64,000 nt of DNA from Lepisosteus oculatus (GCF_040954835.1 NC_090704.1:43156979-43220978); one strand, 5' to 3'; counted from the stretch's first letter, positions 1 through 14,300 are shown. Notes: a model not told the origin generated them from the letters alone. Translations and numbers: made by a program.

Positions 1-784
1 TATGTTGCAATTACCAAGATTAAGATAACTGCCTAGAATGGTCAAAACATTGCTCAGTTTTCAGTAGCAGGCCTTTATAATGATCATGTTATCAATAAGT
101 ATAGAGCTGTTAGAGAAACAGTGGCCTCTGTACTGAAGGTTGTCTCAGATAGTTCTATCTTCAGGTAGTGAGAATCACAGTGCATTGTGTTGAGAGAATC
201 AGTTGTGAGTCAAAGATAGCTTCTGTGCTTTAATCATTTGGCTGCCTTTTTTTCCAACACTGCCAATAGCTCTGGTTTGTTGTATTTTTTAAGTGAAAAG
301 CTTTAGTCTTATCTTTGTTATACTGGGAAAATATTAAGCTACCCTCTACATTAAAATAATAATAAAACAATCAAATGTGATATCTGGCTAGAGTTCACTT
401 TAATTAAACCCAGTCGTTGGTTTGTTTATGATTTAGTTTATGGGTAATAGGTTTATAGCAGGTATCAGCAAGTGCTTATAAAGACCAGTTGTCTTTTATT
501 ATTTTGTTTTTAAAATGCAGGAAGAACAGCTCAAGCTGTTCAAACATTTATATATTCTTTGTTCTGGGCGTCCAGTGTGGAGTTTCTCAACCAAGACAAC
601 ACCCTCAGTTGTGAAAGAGTTTTGGTTTAATGGACTTAACTAAGCCTACATAAAAACAGGCAGGCTCAATGTTTGGAGTCATGAAGTGAGAATAAAGGGC
701 CTTTCTTGCTTACCAGAAGGCAAGCTCTTTGTCTGGGAAGCTTTAAGAAGATTGTCTGGCTGATGGTTTTGGTGTTCCACGCAG

Positions 785-1527
785 GGGCCTGACGGATGAA
801 TCGGAGATCCTGAAATTTCTCCAGCATGGGACCTTGGTTGGACTGCTCCCAGTGCCACATCCCATCCTCATCCGCAAGTACCAGGCCAACGCGGGCACAG
901 CCATGTGGTTCCGCACATACATGTGGGGAGTCATCTATCTACGGTGAGCAGGGCTCGAGTTCGGAGAGCACCTTCAGACATACTCAACCTTGGTATATGT
1001 GCCAACTTCCCGTTCAGATGTTCGGCCAAATTCTAACACTAATAAAAAGAATAGACAGGCATAGCCTGCTTAATACTTTCACTTTAACTGATCTGGCACT
1101 GGTCAGTGCTGGACCGAGATCAACGCTGTCACATCCTCTCTCTTATGAGGTATGAGTCAGAGGGAAAATTCTGTAATGGTGTACAGGGAGAGGTGCAGGA
1201 AAGTAGTGCCACGTGCAAACATGGAGTATTAATGCACAGGGAAGCAAAGCTGACCTCCAGCCACACTTCTCTTCAATAACACCATTTCATCAGTTCAGCA
1301 GAAAACACATGAAGGGTACAGGCAATCGATTCCACCAAAGCAGCTATCAAATTCCTTCTTTTCAAATTGTTACCATTAAGCAGGACGTGATTGTTCGGGT
1401 CAGGGTCAAGGGTTTGAATGTAAATGAAAGGCGTTTTTTTTTCCATTTCTTGCCATGTTGCAGTAATGTGGATCCCCCGATCTGGTACGACACCGACGTC
1501 AAGCTCTTCGAGATCCAGAGGGTGTAG
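785..1527 (+). CDS. HID1: HID1, C-terminal two coding exons (gene partial, 5' part outside window)
   Basis: Two exons, 785-943 and 1464-1527, join in phase through an arginine codon split across the intron (GT donor at 944, AG acceptor ending at 1463). The joined 74-residue tail runs from GLTDESEILKFLQHG through LLPVPHPILIRKYQ and TAMWFRTYMWGVIYLR to the terminal DVKLFEIQRV. This is the very conserved C-terminus of HID1 (high temperature-induced dauer formation homologue). HID1 is a myristoylated peripheral membrane protein of the medial/trans-Golgi that is needed for dense-core granule formation and neuropeptide sorting. The first exon starts needing two bases from an upstream exon that lies outside the window, so the gene continues to the left. 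Identification rests on recalled vertebrate HID1 sequence. HID1 is also the expected neighbour of OTOP3. Confidence 0.95.
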
Positions 1528-1847
1528 AGAGCAGAGCTCGAGAGCCACCAGCAGAGGCAGGACCGTAGTGTGAATCGCCACCCCTGTGAGCAACACACGG
1601 TCCAGCTTCTGAGGGACACCACTCCCCTGCGTCTGAGCTGGTCTGTTTGAGAAAGAAGGCCAGGAAAGCTCGGTCAGCAACTGCTTTTTGCCAGCAGTGC
1701 ACTGGCTGGAGAGATGTTAGGCCTGTTTTCCACTGTTGATTAAGCCAAAAGCTCTTGATGTTAAGGGGCATCTCACGTTTTGAGCTGCTGACAGACACAT
1801 TTCACTTTGGCCATTTGACAACTTCTACCTAGTGAAAGGAGTCAGTA

Positions 1848-1859
1848 AATAAAAATAAA
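1848..1859 (+). promoter_or_regulatory. Tandem AATAAA polyadenylation signals, probable HID1 3' end
   Basis: Two abutting AATAAA hexamers lie about 320 bases after the HID1 stop codon. They are the first canonical signals I see downstream on this strand and give a 3' UTR of plausible length. No transcript evidence is available. Confidence 0.6.
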
Positions 1860-3845
1860 GAACATAGGAAAACACATGTGAGTAAAGACCCTTCCACTTC
1901 AGTGTAAACATTTGTAAATGAAGTCTCAGTAATAAAAGTCACACTAGAAAAGGCACTCATCCAGCTTTGCATTGATGCCTTTAGAAAAACACCATAAGCA
2001 TTGTACAGAAGGGAAAAACACCAGAGTTTTTTCTTTGTCAGCCTGAATTGTTAGGCAGAGTTATCCCATACCACACTGTGGGCTGGAGCATGTGTCAGTT
2101 TCCTGAGTGATCTTTCTGCAGGGATAAGTTCGAAACTGCATTCAAACCACACCTTTCATCGTGGAGAAAATATTTCTATATCAAATTGTAAAAACCTAGT
2201 GATAAAGGTTTCCTAACTCTCTGGTCTTGAATGAAAAATGTCATATATTGAATTCCTGCAAGTCTAGTTGTGTGAGACAAACTCTGTTGTGAATAGTGAT
2301 GTCATGGCTTATGTAATTAAACATATCTTCACAGGCAATCAATCGCTGACATGAAAAGAATGTTTATCCACCACATGGAAACAGGTGGTATATATGATCC
2401 ATTAGTACTTCTGATTGGCCAATCGCTTGGTATTAATGAACTCCTGGAAGCTCTTGTCGCTTTAATACACTGTCACTGCTTTCAGCATCTTAAAATGAGC
2501 ACACCATTGATGCACAATCCAGACAGGGTAGTGGAATACTTTGCTTTCTCTGAATTTAGGAATACCACAAAAGACTGAGAAGCTAATATTTCTTAGAAAC
2601 TTGTTGCCCCTATATTTAAGTATTCTGGCCGTAATCTGTATAGGTCTGTGCTGTAACTGCCATTTCTCTGACAAGTGCGCGACTGACAGAGCCATGTGCT
2701 CAGTCTCCTGTTTTTAAGCCATCACGATCTCATCTGATCTAGGATCAGAGATGTGCATGCAGAAAATATTTGGAACTTCACGTGATCACTTCCAGTTTGA
2801 GGTGTAAGTGCACTCGCACAAGGAGGCACTCTAAGTGATCCATTTCTCTTGTTTTGCATTTAATCCAAAATTGGATCTCCATGTTGGTTTTCTGCTGCAA
2901 AATTGAGCTGTGGTGCTGGTGCAATTCAACATCAAACTTGTGTGGCCCTGCCTCAGCTTTTGTAGCTTCAGGTTTAAGTTTTTGCTTCTTTATGCTTTCC
3001 ATGTCGTACTTTTATGGTGACTTACAGAATACTGAGAAATGCGTGTTGTGGTCACGCGAAAATGTTAATTGGCCAGCACAGTTTACGGACAATCAGAATG
3101 TAAAATTTGGAGAGTTAAATCTGTTTTGCTGCCACAATATCATATTCTTTTCATTACATTTGTGTTTTCAGTGTAATAAAAAAACGCAAAGTCAGTAAAA
3201 GAGGTAAAAAATGAAAGCAAGAAATAATGGACCTGTTATATGGTCTTAATATTCACTATATATTTTGTTTTGGTATAAAAAGCTATAAAGGGACATCTTT
3301 TGAAATATTCCTGGACTTCAGCTGGAATGTATTTATTGTTCTGAAACACTGTTGAACTAGTCCGCTTCAGTTGTGTTGCTGCTGTAGTGGTCTTTGTGTT
3401 GATGATGCCAATGTATTTGTTCTTCACAAACAACAAGGAAATGATGAGTTGTATGAAGGAGTATTTTTTTTTTCCTTAAAGATCTGTAGAGTCTATTATA
3501 AATTATTTATAAAGGAAATGTTAAACCAAGATGGGTGTGCATGAAGTTATTTAATCAATGTGAAACAGACGTTTTATGTCGTGAATTCTAATACATTGTA
3601 AGTGCCATTTCATTTCTGAAACCTGGACTTTCTTTAATTCAAATTCACAACAAATAATGTTTCACACTCTCTTATGTCATCAGTAACATATTTTTTTCAA
3701 AAATATTTATCTACAGTACTTAGGTTTGTGACTCAAACTTTTAGTGTTTTTTTTCCAAACTTACTGCTTTTAATTCTACTAAAAGCGAGCACAAACATAA
3801 TAAATTGGACTACAAGACTCTACACAAATTATTTTTCAGACCATG
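1860..3845. other. Intergenic, convergent HID1 / OTOP3 ends
   Basis: AT-rich sequence between two convergent genes. It contains only short open frames with no recognisable family and no exon-like GC rise. A short stretch near 2720-2755 loosely resembles 5S rRNA but is too short to call. Confidence 0.6.
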
Positions 3846-3851
3846 TTTATT
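3846..3851 (-). promoter_or_regulatory. AATAAA polyadenylation signal, probable OTOP3 3' end
   Basis: The reverse strand reads AATAAA about 210 bases beyond the OTOP3 stop codon. It is a canonical hexamer at a normal distance. Confidence 0.5.
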
Positions 3852-4057
3852 GATAGCTTTGACACTTGAATGGGTAATTCTGCCCTGGCTGCTACAGATA
3901 AAATCAAATGAAGTGAAATAGTGTACCTGAAGGGGTTACTTTCAGCTGAAAAAACAACCTAGTGGAAACCGACTAGTGTTCAGATAGATAGTCCTTAACT
4001 CTGCAAATCCCCTGGGCAGCCATCTTGAAGAGAGACTTGCTCAGTCCACCTTGTGGC

Positions 4058-7000
4058 CTAGGCAGTGACAAGGACCTCCAGCAGAGCCCCCACAGAGTGC
4101 ATCCTGTAGAAGACCCCAAGAGGCTGCCCCAGGTTCACAATCACGAACCAGGCCGAGAACCCGAAGAACTGCTTCCCCAGGCCGTTCTCAAACTGGGGGT
4201 GTGCTCCGAAGGCAGGAATCACCCACAGCTGCAAGAGAAGTACAGATGTTGAGGCAAGGGTTCAACGGCTCTCTGCCCGAGACGCGATTCTCATGCTGGT
4301 GAAATCATGATATGTGCTACAGAAAAGGCAAGATCCTTTGGCTTCTCGTGTGATATGCTAGCAATAATATCTTCCATGTTTATATACCAGAGGACCCAAA
4401 AATGCCTTAGAAATTAGTAATAGCAGATATTTCTTAATTTTATCATCACAGTAACACCACTGTATAGAAGAGACTGTTTAATCTGCCACTCCTTTGTAGG
4501 TGAGGTCATGAGAAAAAAAAACTTTGAACGAAAAGAATGTGGTGTTAAAACCGTAAAGCAAGAACAATAACCAATTATAGAGGCATTGTTGAATGCCATG
4601 TTACTTCATACTAACGTTGATAAGAATCCTTTTCACAGTAAGATCACCCCTCATGAAGCACCCACCATGATATTGGCCAGTATGAGGAATGCACAGATCT
4701 CCTGCAGCACTCTCCTGCTCCAGTGATTCCTGCTGTGAGGCTCTTTCTCGACCGGGGCTACTGTTGCTGTCCTCACTTCACTTTTTTCCACCAGTGGTAC
4801 AGGCGGGTCTGTAACTTCTTTGGTAGTGTCTTTTGGTTTAATTCCCTTCTACACGACATAAAGATGGAACATTTCAGACTTTCAGGAAAGGCATTTTTGC
4901 CAACTTCAAGCAACTAGCAAACTCGATTTTTCTTAATTCTTTTCAGCGGACAGGCTGGAAAAAAGTTTGGTCTCACAGTCTTGGCAAGGGTTACATCCAA
5001 GAAAATCTGCATTAATCCTTGATTGGGCAGAATCGGCTTTTGTTGATTCGAGAAACCTAGAGAAACAGAGTTGCCCATTCTGTGGTTATTAGATTGTTAA
5101 ATGGTATTCTAAATGAATTTAGGAGGTGTTATCAATGTTGCAATTAATAGTAACAGAGTGACTCAATTTTTGTGGAATCTGACAACCAATTAGATGTTTT
5201 TTTTAAAAGAGGAGTGCAAGGTACCTTAAAAAATGAGTTAAACTCCCTAATTTTCCGCCGGGATTGTCTCTGAGTGATGTCGGGGTGCCGATGGAGCCCT
5301 TCGATGATGAAGATGTTCTGCAGGATCAGCTCTAACAGGCTGAGCAAGGAGTAGGACAGGTCTAGACCTCCCAGGATTCCACTGGGGCCCATACCCCAGG
5401 CCGCCACCACGGAGAAGTAGCAGATGGACAGCTGACCCAGCGCTGTCCCCAGTAAGAGGATCACATCCAGACTGCGGGTGGGATTGTGGCCCATGTCCTG
5501 TGCTCTCGCCTCTATCTTGTGAATGATCACACCGGCAAGGGAGCAGAAGGACATCACAGGGATGACGGCCAGGTGGTAGGAATAAAAGAGCACGAAGGCG
5601 GTGAAGCGCCCATGTGCTGAGCTCACCCACACCTGGTACATGATGAAGATTGCAATTCCCACCAGCAAGACCACAGCCCCCACTAAAGGCCCAAACAGTA
5701 CTCCTCCGTGGTACACCACTCGGAGCGTCACCTTCTGGGCATGCTCCGGGTGAGAGTGGGGCTCCATGTGTCTGCCCACGTTCTTCCACATGATGTACAA
5801 CAGGCAGGCAGCCATCAGGTAGTACTCGATGTTGAAGGGGTAGAGCACCTCGTAGCCCTTTCGAAAAATGCGGCACCCTGCGTGTGCTCCACAGTGACAC
5901 TGGGAGACATTGCCCATTCCTGAAATTAAACCAAAATCTTTCACAACACGCTATGAAACAAAATACAGTTGTTAAGAATTATTCTAAGACCTCAGTATAA
6001 CACTGCACAATAGTTCTAAATATCTCAGAATAAGTAGTAGCTCGCAGATGGAATAGGTAAGTTCTTCCTAAATTCATTTCACTTAATGTATCACAGATAT
6101 AGTAGATGTGCCTGTGATAACCAGTTTTAAAATGGGATTCCATTGCACTTACAGTATGCCTACAGTATGTTAAAACACCTGATGCAATTATATTATCAGG
6201 ATCATACAATCAAGCAGAGCTTCCTGTATGGTTGAGCAAAGGAAAGGGGTGTACTAGTGCTTGTTGTGTGATTATTTATGGAAGAACTTGATTCAGTTAT
6301 TGGTTGGCAGGTTAGCTTGTAATATGCTTGTAGTGTGACATGAGGGAGGGCTTATGCATAAGAAATAAAGGCATATTTTGGTGGATGGTGGATAACACAA
6401 TGGGTTCAGAGATTCTATGCAGGTTATAACAGAACTATGAAGACTCATTGGAAACAGTACCTATATTGGAGTCATCAAAGCTGCCTGGTAGGGATGCATG
6501 TGGGAAGACAGCTCTCTCCTCCTTCTCCAGTTCAATCTCTAGGTGTACGGTGTCCTCAGTCACTGCACTCAGCCACAGCAGGAGGTCAGTAGTGAGAGTC
6601 AGCACTAACCCAGACCTTTGCAACAAACCACAATTCCACAGATACCAGGAGCAAACAGGACAGTCAATTTCACTGGTAAACCTTTCAAAAAAGATTCTTT
6701 GTTTTTCTCTAAATTTGTTTTAATGAAGAGTATGAATTCTGATCAATTAAAAATAGAAAAGAGCCAATACTAAATTCATTCTGAACTTTCCCATCTACTT
6801 TTTAAAGGTTTAATTCTAGTAAAGAAAAACATGCTCTGGTCTTCTTAGTTCTAAAAGAATGTATCGCTACAGTCCTTGTGATAGACTCAAAAGCAACAAA
6901 AAAAAACGTGCGACATGTTGCGCTCCCAGTCTATCAACAATTTTAAGCAAAACAATTTAGATAGAGCAAGAATAAATGAAAAGAAAAAGCAAAGGCTGAA

Positions 7001-8602
7001 CTGTGTTAAAACACATGGGGAAGGGCTTATGACTTGAAATCTAATTGACTTCTTGTGGAGAGGTCAATAGAGTCACCTGGTGAGGATCTTGTGCTTATGG
7101 ATGCAGTCCCTGGAGTGACCCCACAGTAAGTATGTCTAGACCCAAACAGAAATATAAAAGATCTTCAGCCATTTTCCTTGCGGTTCAATATAGTTAACCT
7201 TATAGGCTTAATGATATTGAGAATATACTGCATAAATAAATAGAGAGAAGCAGAAACAAACATTTACTGAAGAAATATATACAGTATACTATAGTCCTGC
7301 CCATACAGTCACATGGATTTTTGATCATTTCTGACAACCAGAAGCATACAGACACTTCAATACAATTGCATTATTGCAAATGTTGTGGTGGAAATACTGA
7401 AAAGGATGCATTGGTTTAATTTAGGTATACCAGGCACTGCAAGCATTGTGATATACCTATACCTATACAGAGCTTCACAGCTGTGAGAGTGTGCTGTACC
7501 TGCAGTCCAAGGAAAGGGGCCTCAAAGAAAGGTAGTAGAACCTTAGCTGCAGGCTTGCACTCTGCCATAATGATGTAATAACCCATCTTGAACACGTGGA
7601 GCAGGAGACTGCAGGCGGAGAACACCATGAGGACCACTGCCATACAACAGAGGAGCTCATGATGAGGACAAGGCAAGCCTTTCAATCCATTCTCTAACAC
7701 AAGCTTCTGAACAGGAGATATCTAAGGAGCTTATAAGTAACAGATTTTCTTTTTTTTAGAGTAAATAGAACCTTTATCTTCATAAAGGACTTTGTGCAAG
7801 GTGGAGCATTTCAGTTAATAATTTCTTAATAATTTATTGAAGCAATAAAACTAAAATGCTATTGAGATATTTTAAGTTAGGAATAGTTTTCTGGCTGCAG
7901 AAATAAATATTCCAAATCAATAAAACCCTAAAGCTTTTTCAGTAGAAATCTGTTGTCTCACATAATTGAGCCATTATCTGTCTATCAAATCTATCTCATG
8001 GAGAAATTATCCCCAAAATTGTTTGAGCAAAGATCCAAACTCAGAAACTACAAACTGCTTACTTTACATTCTTTTAAATGGAATTGTATTCTAACTTTAC
8101 TTTTTCTAAGTTTATTCTAGATCTTCCTTATGCTTCAGTGTAGTGTCTTCACCTTGAATTCCCTGTTCAATGTGAAATTTCATCAGCTTCAACAGCACAC
8201 TAGTTTTCTCAGGTGAAAAACTGTCAGAAAGGAGCATCAGGAGAGGGCCGTTACAGTACCTGTCACACAGATCCCTCCAGCGTGGTGATCTCTGTGGGGA
8301 GAAATCCCAGGCTGTCTCCTGGCCCAAAGCAGGTACCACAGCATCCATGCCAGACTGAGAGCCATTAGTACAAGAATGAACAACCTGGGCTCCTGGTGCT
8401 TCAAACCTTCTGGGTTAAAGACCTCTGCCGTCAGCAGAGCAGCCCCCAGGAGCACCAGGTTTAAAGCCAGCAGCCCGGAGACCAGCCTCCTCCCACTGGG
8501 TGCCCATATCAGCACAGGGTCCATCTCCTCTCCTGCCTGTCCCAAAGTGAGCCCGAGGCCAGGACTGTCAGGCTCCTCGGTCCACCTCTGCGCCCCAGAC
8601 AT
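4058..8602 (-). CDS. OTOP3: OTOP3, otopetrin-type proton channel
   Basis: Seven coding exons in reverse order: 8602-8260, 7636-7500, 7135-7077, 6615-6461, 5919-5225, 4848-4666, 4228-4058. Phases close to 580 residues (human is 596 as recalled). Otopetrins are dimeric, 12-helix proton-selective channels of the plasma membrane. Family marks seen are YPFNIEYYL and MWKNVGRH in exon 5, the motif NPTRS near residues 377-381, LQNIFIIEGLHRHP, and a C-terminal LWVIPAFGAHPQFENG...GVFYRMHSVG. Start: ATG at 8602; an in-frame GTG lies 24 bases upstream. OTOP3 rather than OTOP2 is inferred from closer residues (AFGAHPQFENGL), the position next to HID1, and a 61-codon exon 6 that OTOP2 lacks. The exon 6 acceptor (TAG) has an in-frame stop just upstream, which fixes that boundary. 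Exons 2, 3 and 7 have the same lengths as their OTOP2 counterparts. Confidence 0.93.
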
Positions 8603-9750
8603 TCTCCTCTCACCCTCCTGCCTCACTTCCAGGCACTCAGACAGGAGGGCTTGTCAACCTTTAGAGTTTCTGTGAAGGCTGTGATAAGTCTCGGGTTGGG
8701 AGGATCAACGTCACCAGGCGTTTGTTCTTTTTTATAGTCGTTCTCGGGAGATATCTCGAGCTGGTGCTCAAACACCCTGCTGCAGTGGGTGTGACCTTGT
8801 TTATTTACCCCAAGAACTACAAAAACCTTTAGCACGAGGTGGAAAACTGGAGCCGGCGTCTGGCAACTATTTAAAAATGCCCGGCAATGTCTGCAGATTA
8901 GTAACACAGTACTGTATATGTTTTAATTTCGAATTGCTATTTCAGAAAGTCAAATATGACCGTTGGTGTTCTGTATACTGAGTACTCATTTATACAGTAT
9001 GTGCATAAATCCAATGTGTTACTCTTTTTGAATATTCCAGTTTTTCTTAAAATTCATGGTCTTATAGCACTGAATTAAAATAAAAGAAGCATCTAACCTT
9101 GGATCTTAAGCTGCCTGTATAGAAGTGGGAGATAAATGAGATAATTAAGGTGTAGTCACTCACTGACAGAACTCTTATATGAGCTCAGTTTTCATGTGCT
9201 GCAGTGTTGAAATCTATCTGGTTTTGTTCTACAAAAGGTTTAAGTCAGGACATCCTCCCATTAATTCTCCCCAACAACTAGAGGTCCACCTTCTCCTCCC
9301 CCCTCCCCCCTATCCCAGTAAGCACCAGGCCCGTCCAGATCCAACCCGATTTAAACCGTTACTACTGTCTGATTGGACTGTGTGCACGTATGGAATTATG
9401 GTAATTGCTGTTAGGCTGTTAGATTACCACTTCAAAGCAGTCTGAAAAGCAACTTCAACAGGTAAGGATAACTGTCTCAGAGCCAAGTGCTGATATCCAA
9501 TTATCTTATTGAGCTGAGTGATCATTGTTCCAATTTTTTTTTCTTGTTAAAGCTACATAAAAGTTCAGTCAACCAGACTTATTAGTCATAGTTTCTCTAA
9601 GTGCCTTCTCAATTCTCAAATATTTTTCAGCATAAACTAACACTAAAATGTAATCCTCTGAACTTAAGTCCATATGTACATGAAACAATAGGAGTGGTAT
9701 AGTTTTTACTCTACTTTTTATTTTACATTAAACCAGTAATTTCCTTCTAT

Positions 9751-9790
9751 TAACTGGGATTTACTGGGATTCTGTTTACTGGGATTTACT
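9751..9790. repeat. Short imperfect tandem repeat, unit about TTACTGGGAT
   Basis: Three to four imperfect copies of a roughly 10-base unit (TAACTGGGAT, TTACTGGGAT, then TTACTGGGAT again after a short gap). Likely slippage; no function suggested. Confidence 0.6.
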
Positions 9791-10729
9791 GTAATAATTA
9801 ACAAGGAAGGCAAACAGTCACAGTATCAGGAAATGGCATGATGTATATTTAACAATTCCTTTCTTTGTATTTTTTTACTCAGTTTACATAGAACAGAAAG
9901 GTAGTGTAGGAGGTAACACTGTAGTTATTGCACTGTCCTTTAATTAACACACATCAAAGATATTCAATATATTAACTAGTACTGATAAGTCACTTACCTG
10001 TCACCCTTACCAGAGTATTACACATCACTCAAATATATTAATACTGATAATGTGTATTTATTTTACATATTTATTACACACATAATTAATTTACCACAAG
10101 TATAAAGTAAAAAAGTTTAAAGTAAAAAGCTGCAAAAATTAATTTGCCACTCCTTAAACATCTTTAAAAATTATGTGGAAGAGTAAGACAAACATTTCCA
10201 TACAAGTTCTTTGTCATAAAAAATATTTTAAGCACAGTTCAACAGATGATTGATTAAAATACAAACAAGATCGTATAAACATACACAAAATGCATTTCTT
10301 AGAAACAGCATGTATTTAAATGCACATTGTAAATGCAAATTTGATAATTGTTTTTCTGTCTTCCACTGTTAAAGTAGGTTCATAGCCCCACACAAAGAAA
10401 AAACAAAATGACTTTTTGTAAAAACTGTTTGATCCTGAGTTATTTGAAAAATACAGCTTCAAAATCACAATGCTTCATAGTGTATGGCCAAAACATTGAG
10501 CTCCACCACTCAATAGAAACTACAAGTGTGCTCAGGCCATTTGGCACATGCATAAGTAATCAAGGGTGATGTGCTTAGCTTTGTTTATTTTTCACTTTTT
10601 AAACTTTTGTTTAAGTTAAAACTGTAATATGATTTTTTATTGCACACTCCCAATTCTTCAGTGTCCTACAACACCCTTATCTTCCACTCTCGAGCTCCTG
10701 ATGTAATTCCGCAAATCACAAATGTTGGC

Positions 10730-10735
10730 TTTATT
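10730..10735 (-). promoter_or_regulatory. Candidate AATAAA polyadenylation signal for OTOP2
   Basis: First canonical hexamer I find on the reverse strand after the OTOP2 stop codon. It implies a 3' UTR of about 650 bases. Other AT-rich sites lie further on, so the assignment is tentative. Confidence 0.35.
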
Positions 10736-11388
10736 CACTGAAGTAACTGTATAAGACACAATACAAAATAACTTCTACTGCTTCAAGCAGATGCTGTAGA
10801 TTTAACATAACCTAGGACTTTTCAAATAATTAGCCATTGATAAATAATCTTCTTCACAAATAATAATCTGTTTCAAAATTATAGAATCTATGAGGTGCTT
10901 GAGAATCCATGCCATACAAGATCAATGCCTTTCCGTCACAGACAGAGGACAGAGGTAACTTTCCGTATTAGGGACTGAAAATTCCAGTAAGAATTGAACC
11001 TAACAGAATGGATGAGTTAAGCCACTAGTCTTCACTACTATAGCCCCTCAAAATCATTGCTTTCATTTACAGTTGTAGTTCTTGGAGTTCAACATGTCCT
11101 TTCTCTAAAAGCTTGTTAACATGCCATTGCATCAATACCTTCCTCTGCATCATAAACTCTGTGATCAATGAGACCAGGAGTATTCATTTTTTTCCTCCTT
11201 GTCATTTGCATTACTATAGTTCATTAAAGTCAATTGTGCAATTTGTTCAAAAGTCAGATGCAATATAACACTTGATAAAATATATCAGAAAACGTATGTT
11301 TGTAAAACGCACAAATGGCGATTGTAGGAATTGGATCTGACTTTGATGCAGCATTTCCTTTAAGACGGAGAAATTCCCTAAGGAATAT

Positions 11389-14300
11389 TTAGGAAGTGAG
11401 GAAGACCTCAAAGAGGCTGGCTACTGAGTGCATTCGATAGAAGATGCCAAAGGGAAGTCCAATATTGACAATGGCGGTCCACATGGAGAGCTTGTAGAAT
11501 TCTATTCCCAGCTTATTGTCGAACTGGGGTCGAGCACCAAATGCTGGCATAACCCAGAACTGTTGAAGGAAAGGAGTGAAAGAGACTGTTCAATAACTGG
11601 ATGGAGATACAGACCAAAAGATAAAACTAAGTTTGGGACACACAGGCAAGAATATCTGGACAACTGATTTAAGCTAAGTCAAGACACATATATAAGCAGA
11701 ACTGTAAGGACTACAACTTTGCAGGCACGGCCTGAGTATGCTAGCAAATGTCCGCAGCACTGCTGATAAGAAAGATAGAAAATGTTTCACTCACAATGAT
11801 GTTGCAGAGAAGCAGGAAGGAAGAGATCTCCTTGAGGGCTCGCCTCCTCCAGTACTTGGAGCTCTGAGATGGTAGTGTACTGGGCATGCTGTGCATGGTG
11901 TGGACAGGGCTGTGGCTCAGCTCCAAGCCATTTTCTGTAGGCCGTGCTTCTTCACAGCCTCCCTGCCTGAAGGCGTTGTCGTTGATGAAGACCGTGCCTC
12001 CCACAGCTGACTCCTCGTTGAAAGGTTGCCTGTGGAGCCCCTCAATGATGAAGAGGTTCTGCAGGCAAAGCTCAACGACGATGATGATGGCACAGACGAG
12101 GTCCAGCACGTAGAGGTACTCTGTAGACTTCTTCGCCACCACTGCCACAATGGTGAAATAGCAGATGGTGAACTGGCCCATGGAGGCCCCCAGGAGGAGA
12201 GCGATGTCCAAGCTCCGAGTGGGATTCTTGTTCGAAACGTGGTCCCTCTTCTCGTACCGGTAGATGATGGAGCCAGCCAAGGAGGCAGCTGACATCAAGA
12301 TGAGGCCTACGATGTTCATCACATAGTACATCAACAGGGCTAAGTCCTTTGTGTCTGGGGAATTCACTTCTACATCATAGACCACGAAGACAGCAAGTCC
12401 GGTCACTACAACGATGATTCCCAGAACTGGCCCCGCCAGTATCCCCCGGATGTGAAAGCTGACGTGGTGATGGCTGCTGTGCTCGTCTATCTGGCGGCCA
12501 ACGTTTTTCCACATGATATAAGCCATGGCCGATGCAAAGAGGCTGTACTCTATGTTAAAGGGGTATAGATAGTAGTAACCTTTTTCTAAGATGGGGCAGC
12601 TCGCATAGCTGCACTGACAGTTAACACTCGGGTTGGCAGCTGAAACGACAGGATAATAAGAAAGATGTTATACTTTCCTCACCCCCTTCTTCTATATTAC
12701 AATAATTACACTAGAACTTTGTTTTTAAGCGTTGCATCGCATCACGATGTATTACACTACATGTTTACATCAGGTGCCAAAAAAGCAAGGCATCAAAAGC
12801 AAGAGAGTATACTATTTGTAAAATAAATCCGGGCTTTTCTATTTAAGACTTTTAACTACTGCTGCAGGAATATAGGTGGATATAGTCTGCTTTTGTCTCT
12901 TCCCAAGCTGTTTTTATTCTCCTCTTGGGAATGGATTAGGCTAAGATGTAAAGCCCTTTACAGCCCAGTGATCAAATGGCATTCCGTGAGATTGCATTAA
13001 CAATGAGTGGCTCGGTATGATTAAAATTTCAGTGGCCCCTTTAAACCCAAACCTTTCATTGTCAGACTGTGGGCTTTGGAAACGTTGGAGATTCTTGTAC
13101 TGGAATCCTTATGCCCAGTCTGATGGAGAGACTCATCTGTGACAGCTGCCATCCACACCATGAGATTGCAGGCCAGGGTCAACATCAGCCCGCATCTGCA
13201 GGAAAATAGCCCAAAAGCAAGGGTGAACACTGCGTAACAAAAACTGCATCACATTTTATTTCATGTGTCCCTTTTTAGCTGGGGTTATTAACTAGAAATG
13301 ATGTCCTTTGTAGATTACCAAGTCTACACCCACAAAAAAACTAAAACAAGCTCATAGCAGCTTCCCATCTGGCCTGCTGGTGTTAGCCAGGGATGAGAGG
13401 CAGACACCATGTGATGACTCAACTGTATTAAAAGTCAAAACAAATGAATCTGAAAAATAATTTATGACATAATCTTATATAGATCCTGAACATGAGCATG
13501 TGAAAGAAGCTCTCATCAATGTACCCACTTACCTAGTTATGTTGCGCTGGATCTGAACACAGTCTTTAGCATGAACCCACAGAAAGTAAGTCTGAAACAT
13601 GAAGGAGTGAGGTAGTTAACAGCACAGCCGGCAAGATTATCATGCATGTCAAAGAGAATGAGGAAGAGCAGGCTGAGCCACGTCATAGGCGAGGCAGCAC
13701 CCTACTGAAGAAGAGGGGCCTCAACCAGAGCTCCGCATGCCCACAAGTGCCCAGGAGGGGTCGCTGTGTCACTGATAGTTGATTGAGCTCTAGCCGAATA
13801 ATCCCACAACCAATTACTAGCCACAGCTGACTAGTGATATCATCGAGCCTCAAACCCTTGATCAAAGAGCTCAGCCCATGCTTGGCAAGTTCCTTCACTT
13901 TTGGAGCTACTCCAGAGGTCCCAGGATATTCATTTTTAACTGGATATATATAGAGTAACTTCCACTGTCTGTCATATAATCAAACACATACAGACACTAA
14001 ATCTAAAATGATTGCTTTGAAGTATTGCTGATTAATTATGGTGAGTAGAGAAGAAAATCTCTTTACTGTAACATTAGTAGGGTGAATTGTTTGTAACTAG
14101 TTAACCATCCTAAATTAGAAATTTCTCACATCATTTATTTCCTCGTCATTTATTGCGATGGCTCAGGTAATCCTTGTGATTTTTACCTGCATAAGTATGA
14201 ACACAGCCTGCACCACAGGGAATACAACTTTCACCGCCGAGTCACAGTGCATGTACCCAATGTAGTTGGCAATCTTGAAGATATCCATGATTAAGCTGCA

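Larger units (their letters stand above)
8603..11388. other. OTOP3-OTOP2 intergenic region
   Basis: AT-rich DNA holding the OTOP3 upstream region and the OTOP2 3' UTR. No coding exon is recognisable. The moderately GC-rich stretch before the OTOP3 ATG (about 8600-8870) is where its promoter or 5' UTR is most likely to lie. A small tandem repeat lies near 9751-9790. Confidence 0.6.

Noticed and set aside
1-784. Search for another HID1 exon at the left edge
   Set aside because: AT-rich intron with no frame giving HID1-like residues; the only supported acceptor is the one ending at 784.
2724-2755. 5S rRNA-like words (CGATCTCATCTGATCT)
   Set aside because: The match is short, without the A-box to C-box order of a 5S gene and without the SINE body seen in the other copies.
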